Source: Deltaproteobacteria bacterium (lineage in GTDB: Bacteria; Desulfobacterota; Desulfuromonadia; Geobacterales; Pseudopelobacteraceae). Taken from it: a stretch of DNA of 32,312 nt. Each line of letters starts with the position of its first letter. Position 1 is the first letter of the stretch. This document shows, piece after piece, positions 7,422 through 15,830 of this stretch. The stretch spans positions 1 to 32,312 of the forward strand of contig JAJXWO010000035.1 of the NCBI GenBank assembly GCA_021781535.1, written 5' to 3'. Made by a program: the position numbers and the translations under genes. The notes under the pieces were generated by a model. The model had not been told where the DNA came from. It worked only from the letters and a program-made list of their open reading frames with translations, and made no database searches.

Positions 7422-8298
7422 ATCTAACTCCAGGCGTTTGCGCCATAGACATCAGGTCATAAGGACTGAGGGGGCCGAGAGCCCGATCGATAGGAAGTGT
7501 GGATCAATTCCTCGTGCTGATCCACACTCTATGACTTTGCCAAGGTGTACTAACTCATCGGGTGAAAAATTATTCTGCATAGTTACGTCAGTTTTAAAGA
7601 GGCTTTTTATTAAAAAGCATAGAATGTGCCAACAAACGACATGCCGAATTAACTGGACTTATTCAGGCGGCCGTTTGTCATGGCAATCATATATGTAAAC
7701 ATAATCGCCATACGCGTAAAAATATTTTACGGAGTTTCTGGTGCGCGGTCTTAAAGGCACCTCACCAAGGGCCAGACAACGATGCTCGCCAAAGAGGAAA
7801 GCAAACAAAGAGAAACCGATAGACCACCGTAGCTATCGACTTACAGGTCTTTATGATGATAATGAATAATGAATGTGTGAAATTAAAGTAGGAAGGTATG
7901 CAGAGGGGAAGGGATGTATAATATACATTACAAACCCCGCTCCCGATAACAACAGGTAACGGGGCTGTATTTAGGTAACACACTAAAACAGTCTACAATA
8001 AATACATTGCATTCGTAAATAGTTTATTAAGCAAATAATAGGCATAGATATCTATTTTCTTTGTCAGTAAAAAACGATATGCACTCAAGCTTAGTGAAAC
8101 GGTATGCTCTCACAGGTAACCCTTCGATAGGTCATCTTCTGAGCATCTTCCAGGGACATCCCTTGTTTCCTCAGTTAGTTGACCATTCGACCAAACTTCT
8201 GCTTATCCTCATGGCAGAGACCGAAGTAGTCGGGAACAGGCAAACTACAGTCAATCATATTAGTCCAGGGTAGTCAGGCAAAGGTCACTCCGCATACT
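7422..8298. other. AT-rich gene-poor stretch with inverted repeats
   Basis: No convincing gene in 877 bases, which are visibly richer in A+T than the sugar cluster and the glgP run. Structure seen: an 11-bp perfect inverted repeat AGTGTGGATCA / TGATCCACACT (7496-7506 and 7518-7528), GCTTTTT/AAAAAGC arms at 7602-7618, and a 15-bp palindrome ATGTATAATATACAT at 7914-7928. On the - strand, 8258-8091 gives two protein-like pieces separated by one stop (MIDCSLPVPDYFGLCHEDKQ onward, then LRKQGMSLEDAQKMTYRRVT onward). This may be a decayed small gene, but I do not recognise it. The stretch fits degraded acquired DNA. Confidence 0.5.
7496..7528. repeat. 11-bp perfect inverted repeat
   Basis: AGTGTGGATCA and TGATCCACACT are exact reverse complements separated by 11 bases. 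There is no T-run after either arm, so a simple intrinsic terminator is unlikely. It lies about 75 bases upstream of the yihY-like gene (- strand), so an operator or a remnant of a mobile-element end are both possible. Confidence 0.6.
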
Positions 8299-8472
8299 TC
8301 AGGTTCTAAAACGTTCTTCTCTTCGCAATAAAACGAAAAGAATAATACCTGTGATTAGTGGCGAGATTAACATTGAAATTATAGTCCACCCGAGACCACT
8401 TCTCCCGGATTTACTAGCAACTACTCCAACAATGCCAGAACACAATCCCCATGTAATGATCATAAATAGCAT
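8299..8472 (-). CDS. Small two-helix membrane protein of unknown function
   Basis: A 57-residue protein: a first hydrophobic segment LFMIITWGLCSGIVGVVASK, a short basic turn SGRSGLGW, a second segment TIISMLISPLITGIILFVLL, and a charged tail RREERFRT. The pattern of two helices around a (K/S)GRSGxGW turn recurs in many small uncharacterised bacterial membrane proteins. The start at 8472 is chosen because AAGGAG lies about nine bases upstream; a longer in-frame extension to 8541 lacks such a site. It sits downstream of the broken integrase on the same strand and may be island cargo. No function is proposed. Confidence 0.6.
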   Translation of the reverse strand: MLFMIITWGLCSGIVGVVASKSGRSGLGWTIISMLISPLITGIILFVLLRREERFRT

Positions 8473-8565
8473 AGTGTCCACTCCTTCTTGATAACTTTTA
8501 GGCTGTTCTGAACTCCACTGCCTCATACATGAGACTATCAATAGTTTCTTTCATGTTAGCTATCT

Positions 8566-8827
8566 CTACCTTTTTAGGACTGCATTTAGATAATTCTTCA
8601 CCAATTGTTTCATCTGAGTATCAGTATACATGCCACTCCGTATATGTAGAAAAAGCCGCTCTGTGGAATAGAGCCGCTTCAATATAGTAGTCCTGGCAGA
8701 CTTGTAGTTCTTTGTTTTTGAGTGATTCCCATATTTCTTTACGTGAAAAATATGGTGCAAAATCTTGAGGTAAATAGAGCCTAAGGTAATATGTGTTATT
8801 ACGCTTGAACAGCAGGGATGACATCAT
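8566..8827 (-). pseudogene. Tyrosine-type integrase, 5' fragment with frameshift
   Basis: The frame starting at 8827 reads LLFKRNNTYYLRLYLPQDFA and then PYFSRKEIWESLKNKELQ, the N-terminal domain typical of DUF6538-type phage or island integrases. At about 8699-8705 the reading moves to another frame and continues SARTTILKRLYSTERLFLHI, RSGMYTDTQMKQLVKNYLN, which is the next stretch of the same family, then stops at 8566. The SAM-like core-binding and catalytic (R...HxxR...Y) domains are absent. The gene is thus both frameshifted and truncated and cannot be active. GGAG lies before the ATG. It shows that this area once carried an integrating element. Confidence 0.75.
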
Positions 8828-8868
8828 TGTGGTTTCTCCAGTCGTAGCAGTTTTAGTCCAATGGGAAC

Positions 8869-8887
8869 CCCCCGGCTTTGCCGGGGG
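8869..8887. repeat. GC-rich hairpin, REP-like
   Basis: CCCCCGGC-TTT-GCCGGGGG forms a perfect 8-bp stem with a three-base loop in otherwise AT-rich DNA. It lies between the integrase fragment and the 3' end of the flavoprotein gene, where it could end transcription of the latter (- strand) without a strong T-run. Hairpins of this make-up are also common as REP elements and at ends of IS200/IS605-type elements. Only one copy is seen in the window. Confidence 0.6.
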
Positions 8888-8951
8888 TACGTGACTTCAA
8901 CGCATCAACTGCCAGTTTTTTTTGCTAGCACCGAGCAACCACTCTTCACGA

Positions 8952-9611
8952 CTAAGCTGCTATGATCTCAGCCTCTGCCAACCGTTGCCCCAACTCAAAG
9001 GCACGTTGACATTCCAGCGGTAACACCTCTGTGCGACGATTAGCTTTATGAATCGGATCGAAGCTTTCTATCACTACTTTTGAATAATCGTCAACCTGAC
9101 AAGTGTCAAAAGCGCACAACGTCTCGGCAGAACCAAGGAGCATCTCCGCATAGCGCTCATTGGTTCTGAAGATTTGTTCGTATCCAAACTCTATGCTCCG
9201 TTCTTCCGAAACATTCATGGTGTAGATGAAACCGGTTTTGACTTTTTTAGGGAACAATGTCCCGTAGGGTACTGTGTAAGTGAGATACGGAAACAGCAGG
9301 CGTTCGAGAAAACTGCGCGTTTCACCGGTAACCGTGCCAAAGTAGATTGGTGATCCGATGACGAGGGCGTCGGCAGCAGCTATTTTTTCCAGTACTGTTG
9401 CCAAGTCGTCGTTCAGGACGCATTTCCCGTAACTGTTCCCTCCACGTGTTTTACAGGCGAAGCAGCTTTTACATCCCTTAAAGTCCAGATCGTAAAGATG
9501 AAACTGCTCCGTTGCAGCTCCCAGTGCTGCGGCTCCTTCCAGTGCCTTGGTCACAAGTGTGGCCGTATTCCATTGCTTCCGTGGACTGCCGTTGATGCCA
9601 ATGACGTTCAT
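8952..9611 (-). CDS. Flavodoxin-like NAD(P)H-dependent FMN reductase family protein
   Basis: A 219-residue protein with the flavodoxin-like FMN-binding start MNVIGINGSPRKQWNTATLV, where SPRxxxNTxxL holds the FMN phosphate, and the later LVIGSPIYFGTVTG loop that contacts the isoalloxazine ring. A cysteine cluster CKSCFACK, then a fourth Cys in GKCVLNDD, follows the first third. This pattern occurs in iron-sulfur flavoproteins and in related flavodoxin-family oxidoreductases, but the spacing to the last Cys is longer than in classical Isf proteins, so an Fe-S cluster is uncertain. AAAGGAG is nine bases before the ATG. It lies 75 bases after the acetyltransferase gene and is probably cotranscribed with it. 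The electron acceptor is unknown. Confidence 0.85.
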   Translation of the reverse strand: MNVIGINGSPRKQWNTATLVTKALEGAAALGAATEQFHLYDLDFKGCKSCFACKTRGGNSYGKCVLNDDLATVLEKIAAADALVIGSPIYFGTVTGETRSFLERLLFPYLTYTVPYGTLFPKKVKTGFIYTMNVSEERSIEFGYEQIFRTNERYAEMLLGSAETLCAFDTCQVDDYSKVVIESFDPIHKANRRTEVLPLECQRAFELGQRLAEAEIIAA

Positions 9612-9686
9612 GTGTATTTCTCCTTTAGTGACGGTTGTTGCTGCTTGCCGACTAGCTGCTTGCGGTAAGATCAGTCGGGATATAAA

Positions 9687-10289
9687 TCAGATCAGATCCT
9701 TGATCCAGAATTGCATTAGGTGATCTCGTTTGACACCATCGGTCTCCAGCCACATGAAGCTGGTTGTCACCCCGGAGAGCCGGGCAAAACCAGCTCGGGC
9801 AAGGAACCTTGTTATGGGGATGTAGTCACACGGGCGCAAGGAGTGATCCTCCGGCCGCACAACCGTGGCGCAGGTGAGCTTGCGATAGCTGCCGAGAGAT
9901 TGGATGTAGTGTTCCAGTCGGTCAAGCAGTTTCTGACCTAGTCCGCAATTGCGGTAGGCTGGGCGAAAAAGCAGTTCTCCGACGTAATATATTTCGTTGA
10001 GCGGAAATGTTGTTCCGGCAAAGGCATCAAGCATCTGGGCGTCTTCATGGACAAGCGGCATGCCGGTCGCGGCCCCGATAACTGTCAATCCATCATTGGC
10101 AAGAATGGCGCAGGCATCAGGTGCCTCGGCATAGGTGACCAGGTACTTGAGCTCGTCTTCTCTCAGCCCTTGATACAAATAGGGATATTCCGGGAAGATG
10201 TCGAGACGGAGCGTCGCTAGATCATCCAGTACATCCGCAATGGCAGTCCCGGTCAGCAATTGCTCTCTAATTTCCTTAATATCGTTCAT
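9687..10289 (-). CDS. GNAT-family N-acetyltransferase
   Basis: A 200-residue protein with the GNAT fold signature in its middle: a beta-strand EIYYVGELLFRPAYR followed by the acetyl-CoA pyrophosphate loop RNCGLGQKLLDRLEHY (R-x-x-G-x-G type) at about residues 114-129. The C-terminal part ITRFLARAGFARL is the usual last strand-helix unit. The substrate cannot be told from the sequence. AGAGG lies upstream of the ATG. It is the first intact gene after the AraC remnant and precedes the flavoprotein gene on the same strand, so the two may have formed one regulated unit with the lost regulator. Confidence 0.82.
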   Translation of the reverse strand: MNDIKEIREQLLTGTAIADVLDDLATLRLDIFPEYPYLYQGLREDELKYLVTYAEAPDACAILANDGLTVIGAATGMPLVHEDAQMLDAFAGTTFPLNEIYYVGELLFRPAYRNCGLGQKLLDRLEHYIQSLGSYRKLTCATVVRPEDHSLRPCDYIPITRFLARAGFARLSGVTTSFMWLETDGVKRDHLMQFWIKDLI

Positions 10290-10360
10290 ACCAGAGCCTC
10301 TTTGATGATTCCCGATGGTTCAAGTTCAGTGTCACGATACATTCAATGTGAAACTGTTGT

Positions 10361-10704
10361 CTATTCCGTAGCAGACATCTGACGAAGTTTTGTAATGTTC
10401 CGTAACGGCGGCGCACCGAATTGGCGGTTATATTCGCGACTAAACTGCGAAGGGCTCTCGAAACCTACGTGGAGCGCTGCGCTCGCGGCATCCAGTGAGT
10501 CCGCCAACGTTAAACGCCTAGCGCGCAAATGTTTTTGGTATTGTAATGGCTTAAAGCGGTCATGGCCCGAAAGTGGTTATGAAACGAAGAAGTGCTCATG
10601 CGTGCCTGAGAACCCAGATCATCAATACAAAGCTGGTTGGGCAAATATCTCAGGAACCAATTAAACCTGATATCGGCAAGCCGTATCTGCGTGCAGTTTC
10701 CAAG
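10361..10704 (-). pseudogene. AraC-family transcriptional regulator remnant
   Basis: The - strand holds the DNA-binding half of an AraC-type regulator in two frames. The first gives [20 protein letters not shown] and FRAMTALS, the first helix-turn-helix. Loss of one base near 10547-10551 (AGC CCA expected, AGCCA found) then moves it to [40 protein letters not shown] and [12 protein letters not shown], the second helix-turn-helix, ending at TAG 10361. A few residues also appear lost at LRARRL, where the family has LRLxEARRL. The ~180-residue N-terminal effector domain is absent. The gene is dead by frameshift and 5' truncation. It lies directly upstream of the acetyltransferase gene. Confidence 0.8.
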
Positions 10705-10732
10705 CTCCAGCCACTAGCTTTGTTTGAACAGA

Positions 10733-10754
10733 AAAAGCCCCATAAGGGGCTTTT
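10733..10754 (-). terminator. Intrinsic terminator of ssrA
   Basis: AAAAGCCCC (10733-10741) and GGGGCTTTT (10746-10754) form a perfect 9-bp stem with a 4-base loop. On the - strand the 3' arm runs into a T-run (GGGGCTTTTTC), a strong Rho-independent signal 59 bases after the tmRNA CCA end. It could work in both directions. Confidence 0.85.
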
Positions 10755-10773
10755 CGCTTTTGAAACAGGGGAC

Positions 10774-10800
10774 CGAACCGGAAAATTGGATACCGGTTCG
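10774..10800. repeat. 8-bp inverted repeat just past the tmRNA 3' end
   Basis: CGAACCGG and CCGGTTCG flank an 11-base loop, only 12 bases beyond the ssrA CCA. It may guide 3' processing of the tmRNA precursor, or be part of a former attachment site, since ssrA 3' ends are common integrase targets. Function is inferred. Confidence 0.5.
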
Positions 10801-10812
10801 AACTCCTTTCTA

Positions 10813-11216
10813 TGGTGGAGGTGCCGAGAGTCGAACTCGGGTCCAAACGCTCTTCGATGCTAACGTCTACGCTGATAGATTGATTATGGTTTTAAGTTCA
10901 AGGTAAGCCATCACTCACGGCACCAAAAACCGATTCCTAATTACAGTGACTATCGGACCATCCTCACCGTCCCATTACAATTACTTCTTTTTGACAGCCG
11001 AAGGGTTACACAGGGAGTTAAGTCTACCCTCTAGCTCGCTTGGAATCCGAGGATTCCAAGGCTGGTACTAAGCAGCAATTGCACCTGCAAAGGCGTAATT
11101 GTCTGCAGCAGTTGTATTGTTTGCATTCATTGTTTAGTGGATTATTCTAGAGGCCAACCACTATCCTCCCAGCGCAATCAGAATCTATCTTCGCCTGTCG
11201 AAACCTTTACACCCCC
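10813..11216 (-). ncRNA. ssrA: Transfer-messenger RNA (tmRNA)
   Basis: tmRNA rescues ribosomes stalled on broken mRNAs and tags the nascent protein for proteolysis. The 5' end GGGGGTGTAAAGGTTTCGAC (from 11216) and the 3' end TTCGACTCTCGGCACCTCC-ACCA (to 10813) pair into a 7-bp acceptor stem and contain the T-arm, together the tRNA-like domain. The encoded tag starts at GCA (11124) and reads ANNTTAADNYAFAGAIAA before TAG (11070-11068), ending in AIAA rather than the commoner ALAA. Hairpin CTTGGAATCC-TC-GGATTCCAAG follows the tag, as expected for the helix after the reading frame. Length is about 404 nt. smpB, its protein partner, lies just upstream on the same strand. Confidence 0.95.
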
Positions 11217-11419
11217 ATGAAGTTGAAACCCGCAAAACGAGAATCATTGTTACTACACTTAAAATATACATTATTATCACAAAATTTGCACAAGATTCCG
11301 AAAAAATAGGGTCTCATCAATTGTCTTTGCAGCTACGATCCTTTGTTTGCATAGGTAACGATGAACTAAAATATCGAGGAGTTATAGCGGTTGCCAATTT
11401 GCTTTGAATTTCGAGCTGA
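11217..11419 (-). promoter_or_regulatory. smpB-ssrA spacer with likely ssrA promoter
   Basis: This 203-base spacer is AT-rich. On the - strand a TATATT box (11268-11263) lies about 47 bases before the mature tmRNA 5' end, with TTGTGC (11293-11288) 19 bases further upstream. The spacing is long for sigma-70, so the assignment is weak. No other gene is seen here. Confidence 0.3.
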
Positions 11420-11878
11420 TTATTCTCTGTTTCTGGCCTTCAACGCCTGTGACATTTCACGCTGGCTATCCTTCGTCTTCATATCCTCACGTTTATCATA
11501 GAGCTTCTTGCCTTTAGCAAGCCCTATTTCTACCTTGACAAGGCCGTTCTTGAAATACAGCCGCAACGGTATTACAGACAGGCCCTTCTCCCGAATCTTG
11601 ACGTACAGTCGGTCAATCTCCCGGCGGTGGAGCAACAATTTGCGGTTGCGATCCGGTTGGTGATTCGCACGGTTGCCGAACTCATATTGAGAGATGTTCA
11701 GGTTGTGCAAAAAGGCTTCACCCTCACGCACCAGCATAAACGAATCATTCAGATTGGCCATGCCGGCTCGAAGCGACTTGACTTCAGTTCCTTGCAGAAC
11801 CAACCCCGCCTCAAACTTCTCCTCGATAAAATAATCGTGATAGGCTTTCTTATTATTACAAATCAGTTTCTCACCCAT
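11420..11878 (-). CDS. smpB: SsrA-binding protein
   Basis: SmpB binds the tRNA-like domain of tmRNA and stands in for the codon-anticodon duplex on the stalled ribosome. The 152-residue protein has the family landmarks: [20 protein letters not shown] at the start, [19 protein letters not shown] (the core barrel), [33 protein letters not shown], and the basic tail [13 protein letters not shown]. The start at 11878 is chosen because the family begins at MGEKL; an in-frame ATG at 11929 would add 17 unrelated residues and no clear ribosome binding site marks either. The gene is followed by ssrA, its functional partner, and diverges from glycogen phosphorylase. Confidence 0.96.
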   Translation of the reverse strand: MGEKLICNNKKAYHDYFIEEKFEAGLVLQGTEVKSLRAGMANLNDSFMLVREGEAFLHNLNISQYEFGNRANHQPDRNRKLLLHRREIDRLYVKIREKGLSVIPLRLYFKNGLVKVEIGLAKGKKLYDKREDMKTKDSQREMSQALKARNRE

Positions 11879-11991
11879 ACTGCTACTATAACAGAGATTA
11901 TGCGGAAATGGAATGCTCATTCCTTGCATTAAACGGTAGATATGGATATAGTTCTTCCCCGTTAACCCTGTCCCAAAGGATGGCTGCCATG

Positions 11992-14481
11992 ACTACTGTT
12001 GATTCGACTCCAGCCCGCGATGAAAACCCTACCGTAGCAGATCTGCAGCGCTCTTTTCTTCGTCATCTGCAGTATACTCTGGTCAAGGACAAATATACCG
12101 CTACCAAAGCGGATCTGTATCTGGCGCTGGCATATGCCGTGCGCGATGTGTTGGTCAACCGCTGGCTTGATACCCAGCAGTCCTACTATATCAACGATGC
12201 AAAGCGGGTTTACTACATATCGATGGAATTTCTCATGGGGCGCACGCTCGGCAACAGTCTGATCAATCTGGGGATGATGGAGGAGTGGCAGACCGCTCTC
12301 AAACAGATGGGCATTGATGTCGAGGAACTGCAGGAACAGGAATGGGATGCTGGGCTCGGCAATGGCGGTCTCGGCCGCCTGGCCGCCTGTTTCCTTGATT
12401 CAATGGCCACGATGAGCCTCCCCGCCTACGGGTATGGTATTCGCTACGAGTACGGGATGTTCTACCAGAAAATCATTAACGGTGCACAGGCCGAGTTTCC
12501 CGATAACTGGCTGCGTTACGGCAATCCGTGGGAGTTTGATCGTCAGGAACACCTGCACCAGATCAAGTTTCACGGCCGGGTGCAAAGCTTTCGTGATGAA
12601 CGAGGGGAAACCCGCTACTCCTGGATCGATACCACCGATGTTATGGCTCTGGCCTACGATTTTCCGGTTCCGGGCTACGGCAATGAAACCGTTAATACCA
12701 TGCGGCTCTGGAGTGCCAAATCGACTCGTGATTTTGAGCTTGGTTCATTTAATCAGGGGAACTATATCGGCGCCGTTGAGTCCAAAATGCGTACCGAGAA
12801 CATTTCCAAAGTTCTCTATCCGGCCGACCATATGGCAGAGGGAAAGGAGTTGCGCCTGCGTCAGGAATATTTTCTCTCCTCAGCCACGGTGCAGGACATT
12901 TTCTACCGATTTTCGAAAAAACATGACAATCTCTTTCTGTTGCCAGAAAAGGTGGCAATACAGCTGAATGACACCCATCCGGCCCTGGCGATTCCAGAGC
13001 TGATGCGGATTCTGCTGGATGATAAACTGCTCGGCTGGGATGACGCCTGGAAGATTGCAGTGGATACTTTTGCGTATACCAACCATACGGTACTCCCGGA
13101 GGCTCTTGAAAAATGGCCGGTGGAGATGATGGAGAGAATCCTGCCGCGCCATCTGCAGATCATTTATCGTATAAACGAGGTTTTTATTCAGCAGATTATT
13201 GCTCGTTTTCCGGGTGACAATGACCGATTGCGGCGGATGTCTATTGTCGGCGAGGATGGTGAGCGCTGCGTGCGTATGTCACACCTGGCGGTTGTCGGCA
13301 GTCATTCGATTAATGGTGTCTCGGCATTGCACAGCGAAATTTTGAAGAATGACCTGTTTCACGATTTTTTTCAGCTCTGGCCGGAGCGCTTCAATAACAA
13401 AACCAATGGCATTACCCAGCGGCGCTGGCTGAAATACTGCAACCGCTGGCTGGCCGATCTGATCTCGTCACGCATCGGCGAAGGGTGGGTCACCAATCTG
13501 GATGAATTGAAAAAATTGATTCCGCTTGCTGACGACTCCGATTTTCAACAACAGTGGATAGAGATCAAGCGGGCAAACAAACAGAGACTCGCCGAATATA
13601 TTCGTGTTAACAACGGCATTGAAGTGTCGCCGGATTCGATGTTCGACTGTCAGACGAAACGCATCCACGAGTATAAACGGCAGCTTCTGAATGTGCTGCA
13701 CGTGATAACCCGCTATAACCGCATCAAAGCAAATCCCACTGGTGATTTTGCGCCGCGTACCGTTATCTTCGGCGGCAAGGCCGCTCCATCCTATTACATG
13801 GCCAAACTGATCATTAAATTGATCAACTCTGTTGGCTCGGTTGTAAACAGCGATCCGGAGGTCAAAGATCTGCTGAAAGTCGTGTTCCTCGGCAATTATA
13901 ACGTTTCTCTGGCCGAGATTATCTTTCCGGCTTCGGACCTCTCGGAGCAGATTTCCACGGCCGGCACCGAGGCGTCCGGTACTGGAAATATGAAGTATTC
14001 GTTAAATGGGGCACTGACGGTTGGTACACTGGATGGAGCCAATATCGAGATAATGGAAGAGGTCGGTCGCGATAACATCTTTATTTTCGGATTGACCGCC
14101 GAGCAAGTCACCGGACTGAAAAATGCCGGCTATCAGCCATATGATTATTATTTTCACAATCCGGAACTGAAGCAGGCCATTGACATGATCGGCAATGGCA
14201 GCTTTTCGGCGGATGAGCGCAATCTATTCAAGCCGATTGTTGATACGCTGTTGGGCATCGACAATTATTTGCTTCTGGCTGATTATGCTTCCTATATTGT
14301 TTGTCAGGACGAAGTTGACAAGCTGTATCAACAGCCCAGCGAATGGGCTCGAACCTCAATCCTCAATACCGCTGCCATGGGCAAATTTTCCAGCGACCGT
14401 ACAATCGCCGAATATGCCCGTGACATCTGGAACATCAAGCCGGAAAAAGTCAGCCGTCACAGCCGGCGTGACCTGCACTAG
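11992..14481 (+). CDS. glgP: Glycogen/starch/alpha-glucan phosphorylase
   Basis: Releases glucose 1-phosphate from glycogen by phosphorolysis. The 829-residue protein is full length for the GT35 family (E. coli GlgP 815). It shows [19 protein letters not shown] and [24 protein letters not shown] N-terminal blocks (here [17 protein letters not shown]), [14 protein letters not shown], and the PLP site [19 protein letters not shown] with the cofactor lysine at about residue 668, followed by TLDGANIEI. The start at 11992 has AAAGGA eight bases upstream; in-frame ATGs at 11983 and 11908 are less well placed. It is the first gene of a dense + strand run, 14 bases before rarA. With pgm (4549) and pfkA (16323) it forms a glycogen-use set. 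Confidence 0.96.
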   Translation, partial: TTVDSTPARDENPTVADLQRSFLRHLQYTLVKDKYTATKADLYLALAYAVRDVLVNRWLDTQQSYYINDAKRVYYISMEFLMGRTLGNSLINLGMMEEWQTALKQMGIDVEELQEQEWDAGLGNGGLGRLAACFLDSMATMSLPAYGYGIRYEYGMFYQKIINGAQAEFPDNWLRYGNPWEFDRQEHLHQIKFHGRVQSFRDERGETRYSWIDTTDVMALAYDFPVPGYGNETVNTMRLWSAKSTRDFELGSFNQGNYIGAVESKMRTENISKVLYPADHMAEGKELRLRQEYFLSSATVQDIFYRFSKKHDNLFLLPEKVAIQLNDTHPALAIPELMRILLDDKLLGWDDAWKIAVDTFAYTNHTVLPEALEKWPVEMMERILPRHLQIIYRINEVFIQQIIARFPGDNDRLRRMSIVGEDGERCVRMSHLAVVGSHSINGVSALHSEILKNDLFHDFFQLWPERFNNKTNGITQRRWLKYCNRWLADLISSRIGEGWVTNLDELKKLIPLADDSDFQQQWIEIKRANKQRLAEYIRVNNGIEVSPDSMFDCQTKRIHEYKRQLLNVLHVITRYNRIKANPTGDFAPRTVIFGGKAAPSYYMAKLIIKLINSVGSVVNSDPEVKDLLKVVFLGNYNVSLAEIIFPASDLSEQISTAGTEASGTGNMKYSLNGALTVGTLDGANIEIMEEVGRDNIFIFGLTAEQVTGLKNAGYQPYDYYFHNPELKQAIDMIGNGSFSADERNLFKPIVDTLLGIDNYLLLADYASYIVCQDEVDKLYQQPSEWARTSILNTAAMGKFSSDRTIAEYARDIWNIKPEKVSRHSRRDLH

Positions 14482-14495
14482 GGAATATACCGGTT

Positions 14496-15830
14496 ATGAA
14501 TACGCCTGATCTCTGGGAGCAAAACTCCGGAACATACATCCCACCGGAAATATCTCCGCATGCGCCGCTTGCGGAACGGATGCGCCCGCGATCAGTTGCC
14601 GAATTTTCCGGGCAGGAACATCTTGTCGGGGAAGGCCGCATTCTGCAGCGCATGATTGAAACTGATTCGCTTGCTTCCCTGATACTCTGGGGGCCTCCCG
14701 GTTGTGGTAAAACTACCCTTGCCCACATCATTGCCGCCGAAACGAAATCTCACTTCATCTTCTTCTCCGCAATTCTGTCGGGTGTGAAGGAAATCCGGGA
14801 AACATTCCGTGAAGCCGAGCGCTACGCATCCCGTGGCATCCGGACAATTCTGTTCATCGACGAAATCCATCGCTTTAATAAATCGCAGCAGGATGCCTTT
14901 CTCCCTTATATAGAGAAAGGAGTTGTCACCATCATTGGTGCCACAACCGAGAACCCTTCTTTTGAAGTCATTGCGCCGTTACTGTCGCGCTGCCGTGTTT
15001 TGACCCTGCAGCAGCTTGAGCCGGACACTGTGCGCGGCCTGCTGGTACAGGCGCTTGCCGACAGTGAACGCGGGCTCGGGAACCGTGCCCTTTCGGCAAC
15101 GGACGAGGCACTGGAGTTTCTTGCTGCCCAGGCGGGCGGAGATGCCCGCATCGCGCTGAATACGCTGGAAGTTGCCGCTGGTTTGACACGGGATGGTATT
15201 ATAACAATTGAAATAGCCCAGGAGGCGCTCCAGAAAAAAGCGCTGCTCTATGACAAGGGAGGCGAAGAGCACTACAATGTTATCTCCGCCTTTATCAAGT
15301 CGTTGCGCGGCAGTTCCCCGGATGCGGCTCTCTATTGGCTGGCCCGCATGCTGGAAGCGGGGGAGGATCCGATTTTCATCCTGCGGCGCATGATCATCTT
15401 GGCGTCCGAAGATATCGGGAATGCCGACCCTCGTGCCCTGCAGGTGGCAGTTTCTGCCCTGCAGGCATTTCAGGTCATCGGTATGCCGGAAGGGCGCATC
15501 ATTCTGGGGCAAGCCGTTACCTATCTTGCCACCGCGCCGAAATCCAACGCCTCGTACGTCGGTATCAATTCCGCTCTGGCCGAAGTCAGGAAAAGTGGTG
15601 CCCTACCGGTCCCGCTGCATATCCGTAATGCCCCGACGAAACTGATGAAGGAGCAGGGGTATGGCAAGGGGTACCAGTATGTCCATGACTATGAAGATGG
15701 GTACGCCGGGCAGGAATGTCTGCCGGAGCGGCTGGCCGGAAGAAAGTTTTACGAGCCGAAGGGGCATGGCTATGAAAAAAATATTGTGGAGCGGATGGAA
15801 TGGCTGAAAAGCAGAAAGGATAAACCATAA
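14496..15830 (+). CDS. rarA: Replication-associated recombination protein A (MgsA/RarA AAA+ ATPase)
   Basis: A 444-residue AAA+ ATPase acting at stalled replication forks, related to clamp loaders. Walker A is GPPGCGKTTLA (from residue 66), Walker B is LFIDEIHRFNK (Asp-Glu 122-123), sensor 1 is IGATTENPSFEV and the arginine-finger region is LLSRCRVLTL. The N-terminal MRPRSVAEFSGQEHLVGEG and the C-terminal GYGKGYQYVHDYEDGYAGQE block, typical of RarA, are both present. It lies 14 bases after glgP and its stop overlaps the next start (TAATG), so it is in the same transcript. The functional link with glycogen use is probably only positional. Confidence 0.95.
   Translation: MNTPDLWEQNSGTYIPPEISPHAPLAERMRPRSVAEFSGQEHLVGEGRILQRMIETDSLASLILWGPPGCGKTTLAHIIAAETKSHFIFFSAILSGVKEIRETFREAERYASRGIRTILFIDEIHRFNKSQQDAFLPYIEKGVVTIIGATTENPSFEVIAPLLSRCRVLTLQQLEPDTVRGLLVQALADSERGLGNRALSATDEALEFLAAQAGGDARIALNTLEVAAGLTRDGIITIEIAQEALQKKALLYDKGGEEHYNVISAFIKSLRGSSPDAALYWLARMLEAGEDPIFILRRMIILASEDIGNADPRALQVAVSALQAFQVIGMPEGRIILGQAVTYLATAPKSNASYVGINSALAEVRKSGALPVPLHIRNAPTKLMKEQGYGKGYQYVHDYEDGYAGQECLPERLAGRKFYEPKGHGYEKNIVERMEWLKSRKDKP

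Noticed and set aside
7474..7481. GCCGAGAG, shared with the ssrA 3' end, as a possible second att copy
   Set aside because: Only eight contiguous bases match the tmRNA end; flanking T-arm and acceptor bases are not duplicated, so chance is sufficient.
7762..7983. 73-codon - strand frame in the AT-rich gap
   Set aside because: Hydrophobic by chance of AT-rich codons; no ribosome binding site and no family resemblance.
8061..8273. 70-codon + strand frame starting at TTG
   Set aside because: No ribosome binding site and no recognised motif; the opposite strand looks more protein-like.
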